The notes beneath the pieces were generated by a model, which saw only the letters and a list, made by a program, of their open reading frames with translations, had not been told where the DNA came from and ran no database searches. Position numbers and translations under genes: made by a program. Below are positions 34,348-43,337 of a stretch of 64,000 nucleotides of DNA, one piece after another; position 1 is the first letter of the stretch; every line of letters starts with the position of its first letter. Origin of the DNA: Halobacteriales archaeon QS_4_69_31 (GTDB taxonomy: Archaea > Halobacteriota > Halobacteria > Halobacteriales > Haloarculaceae); contig PXRP01000023.1 of assembly GCA_003021655.1 (NCBI GenBank), positions 1 through 64,000 on the forward strand. Direction: 5' to 3'.

Positions 34348-37300
34348 CTACAGCCGTTCGGCGACGGCCTCGATGGGGTGGGGCGGGATGTCGGCGGCGT
34401 CGTCCCGGTCGCCCAGTTGCGACCGGCAGGAGCCGCCGGGCGCGACGACGCGGTCCCCGTCGCTCTCGTCGACCTGGTTGAACAGTATCGAGGCGATGGC
34501 CTTCGAGAGGTCGTAGTGTTCGTCGTGGTAGCCGAAGCTCCCGGCCATCCCACAGCAGGTGGTGTCCAGCGGGTCGACCTCGTAGCCGACGCGCCGGAGG
34601 ACGCCGACGGCGTGGTGGTCCTTGTTCGTCGCCGTCTGGTTGCAGTGGGCGTGGTAGGTCAGCGTCCCGGCGGCCCCGAGCGACCGGTCCGCGACGGGGA
34701 GTTCGTCGTCGAGTCGGGCGACGTCGAGGTACTCACAGACCCCGTAGGCGCTGTCGGCGACCCGCTCGACGGGGGCGCCGTCCAGCAGGTCGCGGTACTC
34801 GTCCTGGAACATGACCGCATCGGAGGGTTCGACGAAGACTACGTCCCACCCCTCGGCGACCAGCGGGTCGAGGGCGTCGACGTTCTCGCGGGCACGCTTT
34901 TCGGTCAGGTCGAGCATCCCCGTCGAGTAGGCGGCCCGTCCCGAGGGGGCGACGTCGTCCGGTATCGCGACGTGGACGCCGGCGGCCTCCAGCACCGCCA
35001 CGGCGGCCTCGCCCGCCGAGGGGTACGAGTAGTTCGTGTAGGTGTCGGGAAACAGGAGGACCCGGCGGTCGGCCTCGTCCGGGGGGACCTGCGAGCCGCC
35101 GCGGTCGTCGAACCACGATTCGAGGGTCCGCCGGCGGAACGGCGGCAGTTCCCGCTCGGGTGCGATGCCCAGCACCGACCGCATGACCGTCCGGGCGCCG
35201 GGGACCGCCGTCGCCCAGTTCGAGACCGGCGCCAGCGCCGACCCGAGCCGCGAGACGGCCTCGATGTTGGCAAAGAGGCGCTCCCGGAGCCCCGCGCCCT
35301 CGCGCTGGTGGTGTTCGTGTTTCATCTCCGTTTTGAGCTTGGCCATGTCGACCCCGGTCGGGCAGTCGCTCGCACAGCCCTTGCACCCGATACAGAGGTC
35401 CAGCACCTCCTTCTGGAACCGTTCTGTGTGGATCTCCTCGCGGGGGAGTTCGCCGCTGATGGCCGCCCGGAGGAGGTTCGCGCGGCCCCGCGTGGTCTGG
35501 ACCTCCTCGTCGGAGGCCCGCCAGGTCGGACACATCACGTCCGACCCGGTCTGGCGGCACGTCCCACAGCCGTTACAGAGTTCGACCAGCTGCGAGAAGC
35601 CCCCCTCCGCCTCGAAGTCGAGTTTCGTCTGGGGCTCTACGGACTCGTAGGCGGGGCCGTACCTGAGGTGTTCGCGCATGTCAGCGCCGACGCCGCGGTC
35701 GGCGTCGGGCCCGATGTCGTCGGGGCCGTCCCGGTAGACGACGTTCCCCGGGTGCATGAACCACTCCGGGTCGAATGCGGTCTTGAGTTCCTTGAACGCC
35801 GTCCAGAGCCGGTCGCCGTACATCTTGGGCGTGAACTCGGTCCGCGCCCGGCCGTCGCCGTGTTCGCCCGAGAAAGAGCCGTTGTACTCGAGCACGAGGT
35901 CGGTCACGTCATCGGCGATGCCGTGCATCGTCTCGACGCCGTCCTCGGTCTTGAGGTTCAAGACCGGCCGGATGTGGAGGGTCCCGGACCCGGCGTGGGC
36001 GAAGTAGGCCGCCGAGGTGCCGTGGTCGTCGAGTATCTCCTCGAACTCCCCGACGTAGTCGGCCAGTCGGGCCGGCGGCACGGTCGCGTCCTCGATGAAC
36101 GGGTAGGGCTTGGGGTCGCCGTCCATCGACATCAACAGCGGGATCGCGGCCTTCCTGAGCTTCCAGATGTCGGCTTGGTCGCTCTCGTCGTGGGCCTCGA
36201 CGACGGCGAACGCGTCGCCGCCCTCGACGAACCGTTCCGTGGTCGCCGCGATGGCCGCGTCGAAGTCGTCGTGGAGTTCGGAGTCGTACTCCAGCAGGAG
36301 CGCGGCCGCGGTCCCCCCGGGGACCTGTTCGACGTACTCGGCGTAGCCGTCCGACTCCGCCGCGAGCCGGAACACCTCGTCGTCCATGAGTTCGACGGCG
36401 CTGACGTCGTACTCCAGGGCAACGGGGACGGCCTCCATCGCCGTCCGCAGGTCCTCGAAACAGTAGAGCGCGAGCGCTGTCTCCCTGGGCAGCGTCACCA
36501 GGGAGAGTTCCGCCTCGACGACGACGCCCAGCGTCCCCTCGGCGCCGACGAACAGTTTCGCGAGGTTGATCACGCGCTCACCGTCGTCGTTCTCGTAGAC
36601 CACGCGGTCGAGGTTGTACCCCGACACCCGCCGCTTGAGGTCGGGGTACCGCGATTCGATCTCGTCGGCGTTGTCCTCGACGAGGTGGCGCACCGTCCGG
36701 TAGATCTCGGCCTCGCGGTCGTCTTTCGCGACGGTCTCCGCGAACTCCTCGGAGTCGATGACCACCTCGCGGGCCTCGATGACCGACCCGTCCGCGAGGA
36801 CGGCCGTCACCGCCTCGGTGTAGGCGTCGGTGATCCCGTAGCGGACCGAGTGGGCGCCCGTCGAGTTGTTGCCGATGCCGCCCCCGACGGTCGCGCGGTT
36901 CGACGACGCCGGGTCGGGCGCGAACTTCAGGCCGTAGTCGGCGAGTCGGTCGTCGAGGTCGTCCTGGACGACCCCGGGCCGGACTCTGGCGCGCTGGTCG
37001 TCCGGGCGGACCTCGAGGATGTCGTCGAAGTGCCGGGACATGTCCAAAACGACACAGCCGGGCCCGACCGTCTGGCCGGCCAGCGACGACCCCGCGCCGC
37101 GTGGCAGGATCGGCACCTCGTGGTCGGTCGCGACGTCGACCGCCGCGCGCACGTCGTCGACGTCTCTCGGATGGACGACCCCGGCCGGCCGTGCCTGGTA
37201 GATGCTGCCGTCGGTCGCGTAGAGGACCCGCGCGTACTCGTCGAACTCGACGTCCCCGGAGACCCGCGCCCTGAGGTCGGCCGCGAGGTCACGGTAGGCC

Positions 37301-37368
37301 GCCGCCTCCTCTCGCTCCACGCCGAGTTCCGCCGCCGACCACCTCGCGTCGACGTCTTCGGTCGCCAT
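34348..37368 (-). CDS. FAD- and Fe-S-containing D-2-hydroxyacid dehydrogenase (GlcD/Dld-GlpC fusion)
   Basis: 1006 residues. N-terminal FAD domain (about 50-210): VPILPRGAGSSLAGQTVG and ATVGGGIGNNSTGAHS; FAD-oxidase C-terminal domain to about 520; two ferredoxin motifs CNGCGTC (about 598) and CIGCKGCASDCP (about 663); two cysteine-rich CCG-type motifs with HAHCNQT (about 908) and CCGMAGSFGY (about 939). It would oxidise D-lactate, glycolate or D-2-hydroxyglutarate and pass electrons to the membrane or ferredoxin pool. The ATG at 37368 is preferred over one 48 bases upstream because GCTTTACTA (37388-37396) sits 26 bases ahead. Confidence 0.9.
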   Translation of the reverse strand: MATEDVDARWSAAELGVEREEAAAYRDLAADLRARVSGDVEFDEYARVLYATDGSIYQARPAGVVHPRDVDDVRAAVDVATDHEVPILPRGAGSSLAGQTVGPGCVVLDMSRHFDDILEVRPDDQRARVRPGVVQDDLDDRLADYGLKFAPDPASSNRATVGGGIGNNSTGAHSVRYGITDAYTEAVTAVLADGSVIEAREVVIDSEEFAETVAKDDREAEIYRTVRHLVEDNADEIESRYPDLKRRVSGYNLDRVVYENDDGERVINLAKLFVGAEGTLGVVVEAELSLVTLPRETALALYCFEDLRTAMEAVPVALEYDVSAVELMDDEVFRLAAESDGYAEYVEQVPGGTAAALLLEYDSELHDDFDAAIAATTERFVEGGDAFAVVEAHDESDQADIWKLRKAAIPLLMSMDGDPKPYPFIEDATVPPARLADYVGEFEEILDDHGTSAAYFAHAGSGTLHIRPVLNLKTEDGVETMHGIADDVTDLVLEYNGSFSGEHGDGRARTEFTPKMYGDRLWTAFKELKTAFDPEWFMHPGNVVYRDGPDDIGPDADRGVGADMREHLRYGPAYESVEPQTKLDFEAEGGFSQLVELCNGCGTCRQTGSDVMCPTWRASDEEVQTTRGRANLLRAAISGELPREEIHTERFQKEVLDLCIGCKGCASDCPTGVDMAKLKTEMKHEHHQREGAGLRERLFANIEAVSRLGSALAPVSNWATAVPGARTVMRSVLGIAPERELPPFRRRTLESWFDDRGGSQVPPDEADRRVLLFPDTYTNYSYPSAGEAAVAVLEAAGVHVAIPDDVAPSGRAAYSTGMLDLTEKRARENVDALDPLVAEGWDVVFVEPSDAVMFQDEYRDLLDGAPVERVADSAYGVCEYLDVARLDDELPVADRSLGAAGTLTYHAHCNQTATNKDHHAVGVLRRVGYEVDPLDTTCCGMAGSFGYHDEHYDLSKAIASILFNQVDESDGDRVVAPGGSCRSQLGDRDDAADIPPHPIEAVAERL

Positions 37369-37387
37369 ACTCGGGTAGACGAGCGCC

Positions 37388-37396
37388 TGGTAGTAA
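37388..37396 (-). promoter_or_regulatory. TATA box deciding the start of the FAD/Fe-S dehydrogenase
   Basis: GCTTTACTA on the minus strand, centred 26 bases before the ATG at 37368. It lies inside the alternative longer reading frame, which makes that longer start unlikely. Confidence 0.5.
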
Positions 37397-37417
37397 AGCC
37401 CGCGGGACGTGCTCACA

Positions 37418-37529
37418 CGGATCGCTCCCGGTTGGCGAACCGGGGCGGACGGCTCCCGGCGGGAGAATCGGAGCGGACTACTCTCGGTTGGTGAACCGGA
37501 GTGAATTACTCCCGGTGGGAGAGCAGGGA
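37418..37529. repeat. Four imperfect 28-bp tandem repeats, each able to form a hairpin
   Basis: Units at 37418-37445, 37446-37473, 37474-37501 and 37502-37529 begin CGGAT/CGGAC (the last TGAAT). Units 1 and 3 carry CGGTT-GGYG-AACCG stems; units 2 and 4 carry CTCCC-GGY-GGGAG stems. So the sequence differs between neighbouring units but a stem is kept in each. The array starts 52 bases beyond the P450 stop and ends before the promoter of the FAD/Fe-S gene. Confidence 0.8.
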
Positions 37530-37581
37530 CGGAGTACCGCCGTTCGAGCGCGCGAGCGACGCCCTCGCGCGGGCCTGTCCG

Positions 37582-38925
37582 TCACCGCTCGCGGACGCGC
37601 ATCTCCATCTCCTGGCGGGGGTGCATCGTCAGCGACGGCAGCAACTCCAGGGGCGTCTCGCCCTGGAAGTCGAGTTCGTAGTCGCTGACGACGGTGGCGA
37701 CGATGGTCTTCGCCTCCAGCAGGGAGAGGTGCTTGCCGATGCAGTGGCGCGGGCCGCCGCCGAACGGGAAGTACGCGAACCGCGGGCGGTCCTGCCGGCG
37801 GTCGGCGCTGAACCGCTCGGGGTCGAACGCCCCGGGGTCGTCCCAGTACCGCTCCGAGCGGTGGACGCCCCACTGGGGGAGCATGAGCGTCGCGCCCGCG
37901 GGCACGTCGTAGCCGGCGAGTTCGACCGGTTCGGTCGGCTCCCGGAAGACCGTAAACACGGGCGGGTAGAGCCGCATCGACTCGTTGATGACCCACTCCA
38001 GGTACTCGAACTCGCGGACGTGGTCCATCCCCGGCGTGTCGTCGCCGACGACGTCGTCGACCTCTGCCTGGACGCGGCGCTCGGCCTCCGGGTGCTCCGA
38101 GAGCAAAAAGAAGGTGTAGGTGAGCGTCAGCGCGGTCGTGTCGTGGCCGGCCAGCAACATCGTCATCATCTCGTCGCGCAACTGGTCGGGCGACTGGTCG
38201 CCCCGCTCCCGGGCCCGCATGAGGATAGAGAGGAAATCCATCGGGCCGCCCTCGCCGAAGGCGTCGCCCTCGGTGCCCCGGCGGGTCTCGACGATCTCCT
38301 CGATGACGTCTTCCAGGCGCGCGACGGCGGTTTCGAACTCGTCGTCGCCGGGCATGGGGACCCACTCCGGCATGGCGAAACGGAGCGGGTCGGGCTCGAA
38401 CCGCCGGCCCAGCGGTTCGAGTTGTTCCTCGATGACGTCGATCCGGCTCTCGGGCAGGTCGACGCCCATCATGAGGTCGAGGATGACGTTCAGCGTGACC
38501 CTGGCCATCCGGCTCTCGGCGTCGATGGTCTCGCCGTCGGTCCAGTCCGCGACCATCCGGTCGGCGTGGTCGGCGACCCGGTCGGCCATCCCGCCCAGTC
38601 TGGCCATGCTGAACGCGGGATTGGCGAGCTGGCGCTGCTGTTGCCAGGTGTCGCCCTCGCTGAGGAGCAACCCCTCGCCGAGCAGGTCCCCCAGGGCGTC
38701 GTTCTGGAAGTCCGGCTTCCGGAAGCGGTCCGCGTCCGAGACCAGCACCCGCTCGACGTCCTCGGGGCCGGTGAGCATGTACGTCTCCATCGGCCCCATA
38801 TCGAAGTGTGCGACCTCGCCGTAGGCCGATTCGAGCGTCTCGATGAACTCGAACGGGTCACGCGAGTACTGGCGGCTGGCCCCGAAGAGCGGTTCCCCCT
38901 TCGGTCCCGGTGGCGTTTTCGACAT
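37582..38925 (-). CDS. Cytochrome P450
   Basis: 447 residues, soluble P450 without membrane anchor. I-helix AGHDTTALTLTYTF, K-helix ESMR, PERF region, and the heme-binding loop FGGGPRHCIGKHLSLLEAK with the cysteine ligand. Similar to the haloarchaeal CYP174 type. Substrate unknown. No redox partner gene adjoins. Followed by the 28-bp hairpin array, which may act in termination. Confidence 0.93.
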   Translation of the reverse strand: MSKTPPGPKGEPLFGASRQYSRDPFEFIETLESAYGEVAHFDMGPMETYMLTGPEDVERVLVSDADRFRKPDFQNDALGDLLGEGLLLSEGDTWQQQRQLANPAFSMARLGGMADRVADHADRMVADWTDGETIDAESRMARVTLNVILDLMMGVDLPESRIDVIEEQLEPLGRRFEPDPLRFAMPEWVPMPGDDEFETAVARLEDVIEEIVETRRGTEGDAFGEGGPMDFLSILMRARERGDQSPDQLRDEMMTMLLAGHDTTALTLTYTFFLLSEHPEAERRVQAEVDDVVGDDTPGMDHVREFEYLEWVINESMRLYPPVFTVFREPTEPVELAGYDVPAGATLMLPQWGVHRSERYWDDPGAFDPERFSADRRQDRPRFAYFPFGGGPRHCIGKHLSLLEAKTIVATVVSDYELDFQGETPLELLPSLTMHPRQEMEMRVRER

Positions 38926-39024
38926 GCCCGGGGTTAGGACCCGACAGGCATCAAAGTCTCGGCGGGATCCGGCACCGTCTGCCGCCCAACGCGGGCTTTA
39001 GGCCCCGGCCGTCGAAGCGTGGCC

Positions 39025-39714
39025 ATGACACTCGACCGGACGCTCCCGGCTGACATCGAGGCCTACGCGGAGGCGATCGGTCCCGAACCAGACGAGATCT
39101 TAGCCGAGATGGGCGCACAGGCCGACCGCGAGGGGTTCCCCTACGTCGGGCCGGCGGTCGGCGGCTGGCTGGCCACCCTGGCCCGACTGACCGACGCCCG
39201 GCGCGTCTTCGAGTTCGGCTCGGGCTTTGGCTACTCCGCGTACTGGTTCGCCCGCGAACTCCCCGCGGACGGCGAGGTGGTCCTCACCGAGGTCGACGAG
39301 GACGAACTCGACGACGCCCGTGACTACTTCACGCGCGCGGACGTGGCGGCGACGGCGCGGTTCGAACTCGGGGACGCCATCGAGACCGTCGACGAGTACG
39401 AGGGGCCGTTCGACGTGGTATTGATCGACAACGAGAAACACCGCTACGCCGAGGCGTTCGCGGCCGCCCGTGAGAAGGTCGCACCCGGCGGAGTCGTCGC
39501 CGCCGACAACGCCGTCGCCGGCGGCAGTATCGACGTGACCGACCTGCGGGCGTATTTCGAGGCCGAGGGTCCGGACAGCGGGGCCGCCGTCGAGATGGAC
39601 GACATGACAGCCGGGATCGCGGAGTACGTCGAGACCGTCCGGGCGGACCCCGCCTTCGAGACGGTCCTGCTCCCGCTGGGCGAGGGCATCGCCGTCAGCC
39701 ACCGCGAGCACTGA
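39025..39714 (+). CDS. SAM-dependent O-methyltransferase
   Basis: 229 residues of the caffeoyl-CoA/catechol O-methyltransferase family. SAM-binding motif VFEFGSGFGYSAYWFA (about 62), acidic strand VVLTEVDEDELDDA, metal-binding DVVLIDNEKHRYAEAF and VVAADNAVAGG. The ATG (MTLDRTL) is chosen over a GTG two codons earlier because GCTTTAGGC lies 26 bases before it. Divergent from the P450 gene, with about 100 bases between, so co-regulation is possible. Confidence 0.88.
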   Translation: MTLDRTLPADIEAYAEAIGPEPDEILAEMGAQADREGFPYVGPAVGGWLATLARLTDARRVFEFGSGFGYSAYWFARELPADGEVVLTEVDEDELDDARDYFTRADVAATARFELGDAIETVDEYEGPFDVVLIDNEKHRYAEAFAAAREKVAPGGVVAADNAVAGGSIDVTDLRAYFEAEGPDSGAAVEMDDMTAGIAEYVETVRADPAFETVLLPLGEGIAVSHREH

Positions 39715-39750
39715 CCCAGTCTCGGAAACGAAAATCGCGGGGGACGGCTT

Positions 39751-40037
39751 ATGTCGCTCCTCCGGAAAGCCCCCGCCACGCGCACAGGATCGCCCACGAG
39801 TCTGAAGACCGACATCCGGAAGCTCGGGTTGTTCAACAGGATGGCCACGGAGGGCGGGAACACGGTCGCCGACCACCTCTCCCAGATGACGGGGATGGAG
39901 ACCGAGATGGAGAGGCCGACATGGCGCTGATGTTCGACTCCCGCGTCCAGGCCCCCGGGTCCGACGTCGACGTCAAGGTCTACACCTTCCCGGAACTCGC
40001 GGTGCTGGTCGAACTGATGCAGGACGTCGAGGTCTGA
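39751..40037 (+). pseudogene. cheC: cheC remnant with internal deletion
   Basis: First part (39751-39930) reads MSLLRK..., then TDIRKLGLFNRMATEGGNTV and ADHLSQMTGMETEME, the N-terminal helix of CheC. The frame then stops. A second piece (39921-40037) in another frame ends VDVKVYTFPELAVLVELMQ and DVEV-stop, consistent with a CheC-like last helix. The phosphatase core between them is lost. CheC is a CheY-phosphate phosphatase linked to chemotaxis and archaellum switching; no other che gene is in the window. Confidence 0.6.
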
Positions 40038-40105
40038 CCCCGACGCGGCCCTGACGGTCCCGGGCTGGCAAACAGTCATTACCGGCGGATCCGTAGTGGG
40101 GGTCG

Positions 40106-41758
40106 ATGCCCGGTGGCACACCACAGACCCTACGACCGTTTCTCTGGCGGGCCGCGAACCTCTACCCCGACAGGGAGGTCGTCGCGCGCACGGCGGGCGG
40201 GATCACGCGGTACGACTACGGCGAGATGGCCGACCGGACGGCCCGACTCGCGGGCGCGCTCGATGACGCGGGCCTGGTCGGCGAGCGGGTGGGGACCTTC
40301 TGCTGGAACCACCACCGACATTTCGAGACGTACTTCGGCGCGCCCGGCGTCGGCGCGCAGTTGCACACCATCAACCCGCTGTTGCCCGACGAACACATCC
40401 AGTACATCGTCGAGGACGCCGCCGACGGCCTGCTGTTCGTCGACCCGTCGCTGGCCGAGAAACTCGCGAGCGCGTACGACCCCGACGCGTTCACGTCGGT
40501 CGAGCAGTTCGTCGTGATGGGCGAGTCCGTGCCCGAGATCCCCTTCGGGCCGGTCACCGACTACGAGTCGTTCATCGAGGGGTACGCCACCGACTACGAC
40601 TGGCCGTCGCTGTCGGGCGACCGGCCCGCGGGACTGTGTTACACCTCGGGGACGACGGGCAAGCCCAAGGGCGTCGAGTACACCCAGCGGATGCTCTGGG
40701 CCCACACGATGGCGCTCCAGACGCCACAGGGGATCCCGGTCGCCGACGACGACGTGGTCATGCCCGTCGTGCCGATGTTCCACGTCAACGCCTGGGGGAT
40801 GCCCTACGCGATGACCGCCGGCGGCGCGAAACACGTCTACCCCGGCCCCGCGCCCGAGCCGGCCGACCTCGCCGCGCTGATAGAGGAGGAGGGCGTCACC
40901 CTCGCGGCGGGCGTCCCGACGGTCTGGATCGGCCTGCTGGAGTACGTCGAGGACAACGACATCGACCTCTCGACGCTGGACCGGCTGGTCGTCGGCGGCG
41001 CGGCCGCGCCCCGGTCGCTGTTCGAGGGGTTCGACCGCCACGGCGTCGACCTCGTCCACGCCTGGGGCATGACCGAGACCTCGCCAGTCGGGACGGTCGC
41101 ACACCTCAAGTCCGACCTCGAAGACGCCGACGCCGAGACCCGAATCGAGAAGCGCCTCACCCAGGGGCTGGTCGTCCCCGGGCTGGAGTTCCGGGTCGTC
41201 GACGACGAGGGGACCGAGGTGCCCTGGGACGGCGAGGCCTTCGGCGAGTTGCTCGTGCGCGGGCCGTGGGTGACCACGGAGTATTTCGCCCGGCCGGACG
41301 CGAGCGAGGAGTCCTTCGAGGGTGACTGGCTCCGGACCGGCGACATCGTCACCGTCGACGGCGACGGCTACGTCAAGGTCGTCGACCGGACGAAAGACGT
41401 CGTCAAGAGCGGCGGCGAGTGGATCTCATCCCAGGAACTGGAAAACACCGTCATGACCCACGAGGACGTCATCGAGGCGGCGGTCATCGGCGTCCCCCAC
41501 GAGCGCTGGCAGGAGCGGCCGGTCGCCGTCGTCGTCCCCGCTGAGGGGGCCGACCTCGAGACGCTGGCCGCGGAGTGTGCCGACCTGGTCCGCGCGGAGT
41601 ACCCCGACTGGTGGGTCCCCGACGACTTCCTCCGGATCGAGGAGATCCCCCGGACCGCCACCGGCAAGTTCGACAAGAAACGGCTCCGCGAGCGGTTCGG
41701 CGCCGACGCGGTCGAGGGCGAGGCACCCGCCGAGGCCGCCCCCGAGGCCGCCGAATAA
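40106..41758 (+). CDS. Acyl-CoA synthetase (AMP-forming, long- or medium-chain)
   Basis: 550 residues. ANL adenylating enzyme: CYTSGTTGKPKGVEYTQ (about 175), HVNAWGMPY, HAWGMTETSPVGTV, GDWLRTGDIVTVDGDGY, KSGGEWISSQELE hinge, and catalytic lysine in RTATGKFDKKRL. It activates a fatty acid to acyl-CoA. Next gene (61 bases on) is an acyl-CoA dehydrogenase with its own promoter, consistent with beta-oxidation. Alanine/glutamate tail at the C-terminus. Confidence 0.92.
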   Translation: MPGGTPQTLRPFLWRAANLYPDREVVARTAGGITRYDYGEMADRTARLAGALDDAGLVGERVGTFCWNHHRHFETYFGAPGVGAQLHTINPLLPDEHIQYIVEDAADGLLFVDPSLAEKLASAYDPDAFTSVEQFVVMGESVPEIPFGPVTDYESFIEGYATDYDWPSLSGDRPAGLCYTSGTTGKPKGVEYTQRMLWAHTMALQTPQGIPVADDDVVMPVVPMFHVNAWGMPYAMTAGGAKHVYPGPAPEPADLAALIEEEGVTLAAGVPTVWIGLLEYVEDNDIDLSTLDRLVVGGAAAPRSLFEGFDRHGVDLVHAWGMTETSPVGTVAHLKSDLEDADAETRIEKRLTQGLVVPGLEFRVVDDEGTEVPWDGEAFGELLVRGPWVTTEYFARPDASEESFEGDWLRTGDIVTVDGDGYVKVVDRTKDVVKSGGEWISSQELENTVMTHEDVIEAAVIGVPHERWQERPVAVVVPAEGADLETLAAECADLVRAEYPDWWVPDDFLRIEEIPRTATGKFDKKRLRERFGADAVEGEAPAEAAPEAAE

Positions 41759-41790
41759 ACCTAAAATCTGTTCCCTGTTGTTTCAGGACC

Positions 41791-41799
41791 TATATGACC
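41791..41799 (+). promoter_or_regulatory. TATA box of the acyl-CoA dehydrogenase gene
   Basis: TATATGACC, centred about 26 bases before the ATG at 41820, in the 61-base spacer after the acyl-CoA synthetase. Shows the dehydrogenase has its own leaderless transcript. Confidence 0.55.
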
Positions 41800-41819
41800 G
41801 TCGGGACCCCAGAGAGCGT

Positions 41820-42974
41820 ATGGAACTGTTAGACGACCGACCGGTGCCAGAGGAGGCGCTCGCGGTCAAAGAGGACGCACGGGAGTTCGCGGCCGAACAC
41901 ATCGCGCCGAACGCGGCCGAGTACTTCGAGTCGGGGGAGTACCCCCACGAGATCCTCCAGGCGGGGATGGACGCGGGGCTGGTCGCACAGGACATCAGCG
42001 AGGAGTACGGCGGCAGAGGGCTGTCGCTCCAGCAGGTGCTGGCCATCGCCGAGGAGTTCTACCGGGCCGACGCCGGCATCGCGCTGACGCTCCAGCTCGC
42101 GAGTTTCGGCGCCGAGATCCTCCAGGAACACGGCGACAACCACCTCAAGGAGGAGTTCCTGCGGCCGGTCGCCGAGAACGACCAGATCACCGGCCTTGCG
42201 GTCTCGGAACCCGAGACGGGCAGCGACCTGGCGGGGATGGCGACCACCGCGCGCAAGGACGGCGACGAGTGGGTCATCGACGGCGAGAAGTACTGGATCG
42301 GCAACGGGGTCGAGGCCGACTGGGTGACCGTCTACGCAAAGACCGGCTCGGACCCGACCAACCGCTACGGCAACTACTCGCTGTTCGTCGTGCCAACCGA
42401 CACCCCGGGGTACGACGCCGAGCACATCCCCGAGAAGATGGCCTTCCGCGCCTCCAAGCAGGCCCACATCACCTTCGAGGACTGTCGCGTCCCCGAGGAC
42501 CACCTCATCGGCGTCGAGGGCGCGGGGTTCTACATGCTCGCGGAGTTTTTCAACCGCGGACGCGTCGTGGTGGGCGGGCACGGCATCGGCCTGGCGGCGG
42601 CGGCCATCGAGGAAGCCCGGGAGTTCGTCCACGACCGGGAGGCGTTCGGCCGGACGGTCGACGAGTTCCAGGCCGTCCAGCACAAGCTGGCGGACATGCG
42701 CACCGAGTTCGAGGCCGCACGCGCGCTGAACTGGCGGGCCGCCGAACAGGTGGCCAACAACGACGACGCCGGCTTCTGGGCCGCGATGGCGAAACTCAAG
42801 TCCACGGAAACCGCCCGCGAGTGCGCCGAGAAGGGAATGCAACTCCACGGCGGCCGCTCGGTGCTGACCGATCGCCGGATCGCCCGCGTCTACCGGGACG
42901 TGCGCGTGCCGGTCATCTACGAAGGGGCCAACGACATCCAGCGCAACCTCGTCTACAACCAGTCGCCGCGGTGA
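41820..42974 (+). CDS. Acyl-CoA dehydrogenase
   Basis: 384 residues. FAD enzyme introducing the 2,3-double bond of acyl-CoA. Signature LAVSEPETGSDLAGM (about 130), KYWIGNGVEADW, GRSVLTDRRIARVYRDVRV (cut) with the region before the catalytic base, and the C-terminal IYEGANDIQRN. The catalytic glutamate corresponds to YEGANDIQ. Partner of the upstream acyl-CoA synthetase. Confidence 0.93.
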   Translation: MELLDDRPVPEEALAVKEDAREFAAEHIAPNAAEYFESGEYPHEILQAGMDAGLVAQDISEEYGGRGLSLQQVLAIAEEFYRADAGIALTLQLASFGAEILQEHGDNHLKEEFLRPVAENDQITGLAVSEPETGSDLAGMATTARKDGDEWVIDGEKYWIGNGVEADWVTVYAKTGSDPTNRYGNYSLFVVPTDTPGYDAEHIPEKMAFRASKQAHITFEDCRVPEDHLIGVEGAGFYMLAEFFNRGRVVVGGHGIGLAAAAIEEAREFVHDREAFGRTVDEFQAVQHKLADMRTEFEAARALNWRAAEQVANNDDAGFWAAMAKLKSTETARECAEKGMQLHGGRSVLTDRRIARVYRDVRVPVIYEGANDIQRNLVYNQSPR

Positions 42975-43337
42975 GAACTCGGCCCCGGCCCCCGCGGACG
43001 CACCATATACCCATTCAATGTCACGAAGGGCCGAAGCCCACTGTCCGGTCGATGCCAGGCCGGGACCGAAGCCGAACTCCGGTGCACACTCCGCCGGGTT
43101 GCCCTGGTAGGCAAGCGCATCGCGACTCGGAGAGTTCCCGATGCAGAGTACCGGGAGTTCGGGGCGGGAATCCACTCGCCGGGAACCGTGCGTGCGAGTC
43201 TCACCCGGGCCGGAATTCGGCCGCGAGACGCCTGCTACCTATCCTTCACGATTAATCAGGGGTGACGGAGTGGAAACGCTTTAGTCGCGCCCAGTCGTTT
43301 TTCACGTACGGCACCCGCACGGGGCCGACTAATATCC
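42975..43337. other. Intergenic region before korA, no gene seen
   Basis: 363 bases. No frame with haloarchaeal coding character on either strand. AT-richer patches at about 43007-43022 and 43240-43258. Promoter candidates for korA are GCTTTAGTCG (about 43278) and GTTTTTCACG (about 43295), which would give a leader of up to about 30 bases. Confidence 0.5.

Noticed and set aside
34264-37494. Very long open frame (over 1000 codons) opposite the FAD/Fe-S dehydrogenase, and similar long frames opposite nuoL, the Agl23-like gene, polB and rad50
   Set aside because: High GC with G/C third codon positions keeps the antisense frames free of stops. Their translations are repetitive in Val/Arg/Asp/Gly and show no family motif, while the sense frames have full domain sets.
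37418-37529. CRISPR-like or attachment-site array
   Set aside because: Unit length resembles a CRISPR repeat but the units abut each other and diverge; no integrase gene is nearby.
37582-39714. P450 and O-methyltransferase as tailoring enzymes for the terpene-like product
   Set aside because: They lie 16-18 kb from the cyclase-like gene with unrelated genes between; nothing in the sequence supports a joint pathway.
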